This document shows, piece after piece, positions 59,534-64,000 of a DNA stretch of 64,000 nucleotides. Source of the stretch: AP-15 sp963732095 (GTDB lineage: Bacteria > Pseudomonadota > Alphaproteobacteria > ATCC43930 > CGMCC-115725); NCBI GenBank assembly GCA_963732095.1, contig CAVSZA010000048.1, forward strand, positions 186,001 through 250,000, given 5' to 3'. A model generated the notes under the pieces. That model searched no databases, was not told the DNA's origin, and worked only from the letters and a program-made list of their open reading frames with translations. A program made the translations under genes and the position numbers. Positions within the stretch are counted from its first letter, which is position 1. Each line of letters opens with the position of its first letter.

Positions 59534-60844
59534 TCATCGACCTCCGCTCCCGAACACATCCTGATGTTCAAACACGGGCGGAAGAATGTGAACCTTGTCG
59601 CCGTCAGTCAAATTTACTGGCGGTTGCAGTATCAGTTGATCGCCGTTCTTGACACCGGCGTTGACCTCGACCTCAGTACCGTAATCGGCCGTGATCGCGA
59701 TCTTGTGCAGATGGGCGACGCCGCCTTCGGCGATCGCCACCTGCATGCCGTTCTGATTGAAAATGATCGCTGAAGCGGGCACGATCAGCGCCGGCGATTG
59801 CCGTGGGATCTTCAGCTCGACGGTGCAATAGACCCCCGGCTGGAGCGCGCCATCCGGATTGGGTACGTCGACCTCGGTCAACAGGGTCCGCGTCCCCGGC
59901 TGCAGCGCGTCGGCGATCCGCGCCACCTTGCCATGAAAGGTGAGGCTGGGCATCGCGGGCACGCGAATGACCGCCTCGACGCCCGGCTTGACGCCAAAGG
60001 CGTCATCCTGCGGCACATAAACCCAAACGCGGATCACGTCGCTGTGGGTCATCGCAAACATCGAGGTGCCGCCGGTCGCGTCAGCCGTGATCAGGCTGCC
60101 GACATCGATGTTGCGCTGCGTGATCACGCCATCGAACGGAGCGACGACCTGCTGATAGATTTTCTGCTGGTTATAATACCTTAGCTGCTGCTCTATCGCC
60201 GCCGCACTGTACTGAGCCGCGGTCGTCGCGTGCTGCTGGGCCTGATAGTTGTACCGATCGGTGTCGGCCTGCTCCTGCGGCGCCCAGCTGTCCTTGGCAA
60301 GGATGGAAATACGCCGGCTGGTCACATTTGTCGATGCGCGCTGCGCCTCGTTTTGGCGTACTGTCGCCTGAGCCTGTTGCAGACTGTTCTGATATTGCGC
60401 GACCTGGTCCTCAACCTCGGGCGCCTTGATCTCGGCGAGGAGCTGTCCGGTCTTGACGTGATCGCCGATATCGACATATCGCATCAGCACATAGCCGCTG
60501 GCGCGTGCATAGATATTGGCCTCCACAAAACCGAGCGTCGTCGCGGGCAACGTCACATGCAGTCTGCCGAGCTGTTGCGCCACCTGCTCGACGCGCACGC
60601 TTGGGACGAAATGCGCCTGCTGTTCGGCGGTGTCCACGACCTGTTGATGCTGCTGGGAATGCCGCCATGCGCCGAGACCGAGAGCGCTAATAAAGAGCAC
60701 GAGAACGCCCAGGCCAAGCAGCCGCCGCCCAGACCTGCCACGCCCGTTCGTGCCGTCTGGCGGCGGCGTCGTGTGATCAGGTGTGGGGAGCGTCGGCCAG
60801 GGCGGCGGCCCCTTTGACAGAGGTGGCTGCTCGAGGTCGTTCAT
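59534..60844 (-). CDS. RND efflux periplasmic adaptor (HlyD/MFP family)
   Basis: The 436-residue protein has a proline-rich N terminus and one membrane anchor (RLLGLGVLVLFISALGLGAW). A lipoyl/barrel-sandwich domain follows (LGFVEANIYARASGYVLMRY). A Gln-rich coiled-coil hairpin spans about residues 140-215, with many QQ and YN pairs. The beta-barrel domain has VAPFDGVITQRNIDVGSLIT. Adaptors connect the inner-membrane pump to an outer-membrane channel. The start overlaps the pump gene stop by four bases. No outer-membrane channel gene is seen in the window. Confidence 0.9.
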   Translation of the reverse strand: MNDLEQPPLSKGPPPWPTLPTPDHTTPPPDGTNGRGRSGRRLLGLGVLVLFISALGLGAWRHSQQHQQVVDTAEQQAHFVPSVRVEQVAQQLGRLHVTLPATTLGFVEANIYARASGYVLMRYVDIGDHVKTGQLLAEIKAPEVEDQVAQYQNSLQQAQATVRQNEAQRASTNVTSRRISILAKDSWAPQEQADTDRYNYQAQQHATTAAQYSAAAIEQQLRYYNQQKIYQQVVAPFDGVITQRNIDVGSLITADATGGTSMFAMTHSDVIRVWVYVPQDDAFGVKPGVEAVIRVPAMPSLTFHGKVARIADALQPGTRTLLTEVDVPNPDGALQPGVYCTVELKIPRQSPALIVPASAIIFNQNGMQVAIAEGGVAHLHKIAITADYGTEVEVNAGVKNGDQLILQPPVNLTDGDKVHILPPVFEHQDVFGSGGR

Positions 60845-63800
60845 TCGGGCACCTCCTCGAATACGCCGTGCGCCTGTTTGCCGTCATTGCCCTTGCGCAG
60901 CATCGCAAACAGGAACGGCACTATCAGCAGTGTAGTCGGGGTCGCGAACAGCAGGCCTCCGATGACGGCGCGCGCCAGCGCCGCATTCTGTTCCTCACCG
61001 GGGCCTCCAATCGCCATCGGGATCATGCCGACAATCATCGCAGTGGCGGTCATCAATACCGGCCGGATGCGGGTATGCCCCGCCGCGATCGCGGCGTCGA
61101 AGGCCGTCATGCCGGCCAGCTGCTGCTCTCGCGCAAAGGTGACGAGCAAGATCGAGTTCGCCGAGGCGACGCCGACCGCCATGATCGCGCCCATCAGCGA
61201 CGGAACGCTGAGGGTCGTATTGGTGATGTAAAGCATCGTGACGATGCCGCAGAAAGTCGCCGGCAATGCCAGAATGACGACGAGGGGGTCGCCCCAGGTC
61301 TGGTAATTGACGACCATCAGCAGGTAGACGAACACCGCGGCAAACACGAGGCCGATGCCCATGTCGCGGAACGCGTCGTTCATGCTCTGGATCTGGCCGG
61401 TCACCTGGATCGTGTTGCCGGGCGAGAGCTCTTTTTTGTAATCGGTGGTGACTTTGTCGATGTCGTTGGCGATGCTGCCGAGATCGCGGCCCTGGGTGCT
61501 GGCATAGACCTCGTAGACCGGCTGGATGTTGGCCTGGTTGGCGCTGCCCGGCACCGAGTCGCGGGTAAAGGTTGCCACGTTTTGCAGTTCGCCCGGGACC
61601 GGCTGTGCCGTCGGCGGGGCAGTCCCGGTGCTGACCGGTGTATTGCCGACGTCACCCAGCGAGCTGACTTCGTATTGCGGCGTTTGCACCGCGATGTAAT
61701 GCGGAATTCCGTCTTTCGCGTCGGTCCAGAAGTTGGGGTACACTTGCTTGGAGGAGCTCAGGCTGGTGCCGATATTGTTGGCAATGTCGCTCGGGGTGAT
61801 GCCGAACTGCAGAGCCCGGGCGCGGTCGATCTGCACGTACAAGTCGGGGGCGTACACTTCCTGTTGTAGATGGGTATCGACGATGCCCGGGATGGTGGCG
61901 ATGCGGCGCCGCAGCTCCTCGGCAATGTGGCGATTCTTGACCCGGTCATAACCGACCGTGCGCACGTCGATCTGCGCGGTGAGCCCAAAATTCAGGATCT
62001 GCGTCGCTATATCGGCGGGCTGAAAATAAAACAGATCTTCCGGGAATGCCGCCGGCAGCACCGCGCGCAATTTGCGGACATAATCGGCAGTCGGGGCGTG
62101 GCCCTCTTTGAGCGACACCATGACCACGCCGTCATTGACCGCGATCGTCGTGCCGTCGGCGAAGGCCCAGTTATAGGAGACTGCCGGGAGCCCGAGATTG
62201 TCGACGATCAGGTCGAGGTCTCTCTTCGGAATGATCTCGCGGATCTTGTCCTCGACCTTCTGGAAAATCTGCTCGGTCGTCTCGATGCGGGTGCCGGGCG
62301 GCGCGCGGACATGGAGCTGGATCATGCCGCCGTCGATCGCGGGATAGAAATCGCGGCCGACAAAGACGAACATCACGGCGCCGAGCACGAGCAACATGAC
62401 GGCGAGAATCGGGACGATGGCGCGGCGCGTCAGCAGCATCGTGAGCAGTCGGACATAGCCTTCGCGCATACGCGCGAAGGAGCGCTCGAACGACGCATGG
62501 AAACGGGAAAAGAAGCCCCCAGCCTTCTCTTCCGCGCGAGCGGGGGAGGGGTGGCGAGGGGGCGCAGACCCGCCGTTATGGTGGCCCTTCAGGATCTGGC
62601 CGATCGTGATCGGCGTCAGCGTCCGCGACAGCCCATAGGAAGCCAGCATGGCAAAGACGACGGCGAGGCCGAGCGGCGTGAACAGGTATTTCGCTGGTCC
62701 TTCGAGAAATACGACCGAGGTGAAGACGCAGCTGATCGCCAGCGTCGACACCAGTGTCGGCATCGCGATCTCGGCGGCGCCGTGCAATGTCGCCTTCGCC
62801 AGCGGCATCTTCTCTTCGTCCAGCAGGCGGTAGGTGTTTTCGATCGTGACCGTCGAATCGTCGACCAGGATGCCGACCGCGAGCGCCAAACCGCCCAATG
62901 TCATCGTGTTGATCGTCTCGCCCAGGAAATAGAGCACGACGAGCGAGGTCAGCATTGCCAGCGGGATCGAAATCATGACGACGATCGTCGGCCGCCAGGA
63001 GCCGAGAAAGAGCAGGATCATCAGCGCCGTGAGCCCGGCCGCGATCGCCCCTTCGCGCAGCACGGCGATCAGGGACGAGGTGACGAACACCGATTGGTCG
63101 AACAGCGATTTGATGACCGTGCCGGGCGGGGCGGCGGTCCGCGCGATCTTGAGCGCGCGCTTGACCGCCTTGACGACGGCCAATGTCGAAGCATTGCCGT
63201 TTTTGATGATGCTGATCAGCACCGAGCGCTTGCCGTCTGCCCGCACGACGTTCTGCTGGACCAGATTGCCATCACGCACATGCCCGATGTCCCTCAGGAA
63301 CACGGTGGCGCCATTCTCGTAGGCCACTGGGATGTCGTTGAGCGCCTCGACGGTCGGCGGCATCGAATTGGTGCGCACGGTGTAATCGGTCTTGCCGATC
63401 TTCACATCGCCGCCGGGCAAGGTCAGATTCTGCAGGTTGAGGGAATTGGCGACCTGAAGTGGTGTGAGGCCCTTGGCCAGCAGCTTGGTCTGGTCGACGT
63501 CGACCATGATCTGCCGATATTTTCCGCCGGCTGGTGTCGGCAGTGTGACGCCATGGATCGGTGCAAGCGTCTGCCGCAGCCGATAGATGCCGTAATCATA
63601 GAGCTGCGCCTCGCCGAGCTTGTCGGAGCTCAGAGCGATTTGCAGGACCGGCACGGCCGATGCGCTGTATGGCACGACGAGCGGCGCCTGGGTCCCGGCA
63701 GGCAGGACTCGGGTGATATAGTTTGTGCCGGCTTGAATCTGCGAAACCGCGAGACCGAGATCCACATCCGGCTGGAAGTAGATCTTCTGCACCGAGATGC

Positions 63801-64000
63801 CGTTGATGGTCTCGGCCTCCATGTCCTTGATGCCGTTGACGCTGGTGCTGATCGCGTATTGGCTGTAGGTGGTGAAGCGCTGCTCCATCTCGGTCGTGTT
63901 GAGGCCGGTGTACTGCCAGACGACCGAGACGACCGGGATCTTGATCTCCGGGAAAATATCGGTCGGCATCTCGATCGCCGCCGTGGCGCCGAGAAACAGG
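60841..64000 (-). CDS. RND efflux inner-membrane pump (5' end outside window)
   Basis: The frame is open from the window edge to 60841, giving more than 1,050 residues. It contains PTDIFPEIKIPVVSVVWQYT (the opening periplasmic region), a membrane block with VLREGAIAAGLTALMILLFLG and LAVGILVDDSTVTIENTYRL, and the second-half repeat (LMGAIMAVGVASANSILLVTFA). Paired Asp residues in GILVDD lie where the proton relay is expected. The protein is an AcrB/MexB-like antiporter of the general or biocide/drug type; the cargo is not evident. The first 20-30 residues, with the first membrane helix, lie beyond base 64000. It overlaps the adaptor gene by four bases. Confidence 0.92.
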   Translation of the reverse strand, partial: LFLGATAAIEMPTDIFPEIKIPVVSVVWQYTGLNTTEMEQRFTTYSQYAISTSVNGIKDMEAETINGISVQKIYFQPDVDLGLAVSQIQAGTNYITRVLPAGTQAPLVVPYSASAVPVLQIALSSDKLGEAQLYDYGIYRLRQTLAPIHGVTLPTPAGGKYRQIMVDVDQTKLLAKGLTPLQVANSLNLQNLTLPGGDVKIGKTDYTVRTNSMPPTVEALNDIPVAYENGATVFLRDIGHVRDGNLVQQNVVRADGKRSVLISIIKNGNASTLAVVKAVKRALKIARTAAPPGTVIKSLFDQSVFVTSSLIAVLREGAIAAGLTALMILLFLGSWRPTIVVMISIPLAMLTSLVVLYFLGETINTMTLGGLALAVGILVDDSTVTIENTYRLLDEEKMPLAKATLHGAAEIAMPTLVSTLAISCVFTSVVFLEGPAKYLFTPLGLAVVFAMLASYGLSRTLTPITIGQILKGHHNGGSAPPRHPSPARAEEKAGGFFSRFHASFERSFARMREGYVRLLTMLLTRRAIVPILAVMLLVLGAVMFVFVGRDFYPAIDGGMIQLHVRAPPGTRIETTEQIFQKVEDKIREIIPKRDLDLIVDNLGLPAVSYNWAFADGTTIAVNDGVVMVSLKEGHAPTADYVRKLRAVLPAAFPEDLFYFQPADIATQILNFGLTAQIDVRTVGYDRVKNRHIAEELRRRIATIPGIVDTHLQQEVYAPDLYVQIDRARALQFGITPSDIANNIGTSLSSSKQVYPNFWTDAKDGIPHYIAVQTPQYEVSSLGDVGNTPVSTGTAPPTAQPVPGELQNVATFTRDSVPGSANQANIQPVYEVYASTQGRDLGSIANDIDKVTTDYKKELSPGNTIQVTGQIQSMNDAFRDMGIGLVFAAVFVYLLMVVNYQTWGDPLVVILALPATFCGIVTMLYITNTTLSVPSLMGAIMAVGVASANSILLVTFAREQQLAGMTAFDAAIAAGHTRIRPVLMTATAMIVGMIPMAIGGPGEEQNAALARAVIGGLLFATPTTLLIVPFLFAMLRKGNDGKQAHGVFEEVPE

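Noticed and set aside
1..64000. tRNA or rRNA genes
   Set aside because: No cloverleaf-like or rRNA-conserved stretch was recognised by reading the gaps between genes.

Overview
The window is GC-rich DNA from an alphaproteobacterium. The gene orders lptF-lptG-lptD-surA-pdxA, pepA-holC-ndk, CDP-alcohol phosphatidyltransferase-hda, ppk-ppx, radA-cvpA-purF and a tiny aa3-oxidase subunit IV gene fit this, and a Rhodospirillales-like organism is my best guess. No rRNA, tRNA or CRISPR array was seen.

Region 1 (1-31923) is mostly chromosomal core. A minus-strand envelope operon (lptF, lptG, lptD, surA, pdxA) diverges from pepA-holC-ndk and an O-antigen-ligase-like gene. Then come purN, a DUF2066 gene, a CDP-alcohol phosphatidyltransferase, hda, a SixA-type phosphatase, ppk/ppx (polyphosphate synthesis and breakdown), alr, mlaE-mlaF (lipid transport), radA, cvpA and purF. 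An MFS carrier, an SDR, a gentisate-dioxygenase-like cupin, a DUF3108 protein, a second M17 peptidase and three unrecognised or poorly known genes follow. Many junctions are 1-8 base stop/start overlaps, implying translational coupling.

Region 2 (31956-37969) is a catabolic-looking set: an amidohydrolase, an EstB-like serine hydrolase, two SDRs, a DUF385 (F420-type) oxidoreductase and a class 3 lipase, with a 784-base gap holding palindromic repeats.

Region 3 (about 38.1-42.9 kb) is a mobile patch: a fragment of a CaiB/BaiF CoA-transferase, an IS110/IS1111-type element with a frameshifted recombinase, a perfect 12-bp hairpin, a visibly AT-richer 915-residue gene that fuses a TM0106/Cas4-like RecB region and a DEDD-type exonuclease to an IS66-like DDE transposase, and a truncated adenylate cyclase start at its right edge. 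The fusion gene is the most unusual object in the window.

Region 4 (43.2-64 kb) mixes intact genes (CaiB/BaiF transferase, two paralogous alpha/beta hydrolases with a Cys nucleophile, ArsR+SRPBCC, gpt, a 3-hydroxyisobutyrate-dehydrogenase relative, VapBC, two GMC oxidoreductases, RusA, a CBS protein, and an RND pump running off the edge) with many broken genes: at least five GMC oxidoreductase fragments, two antitoxin relics, a frameshifted PemK-like toxin, a decayed PASTA-repeat/Ig gene and a frameshifted nuclease-HEPN gene. This looks like a zone of repeated duplication, insertion and decay.
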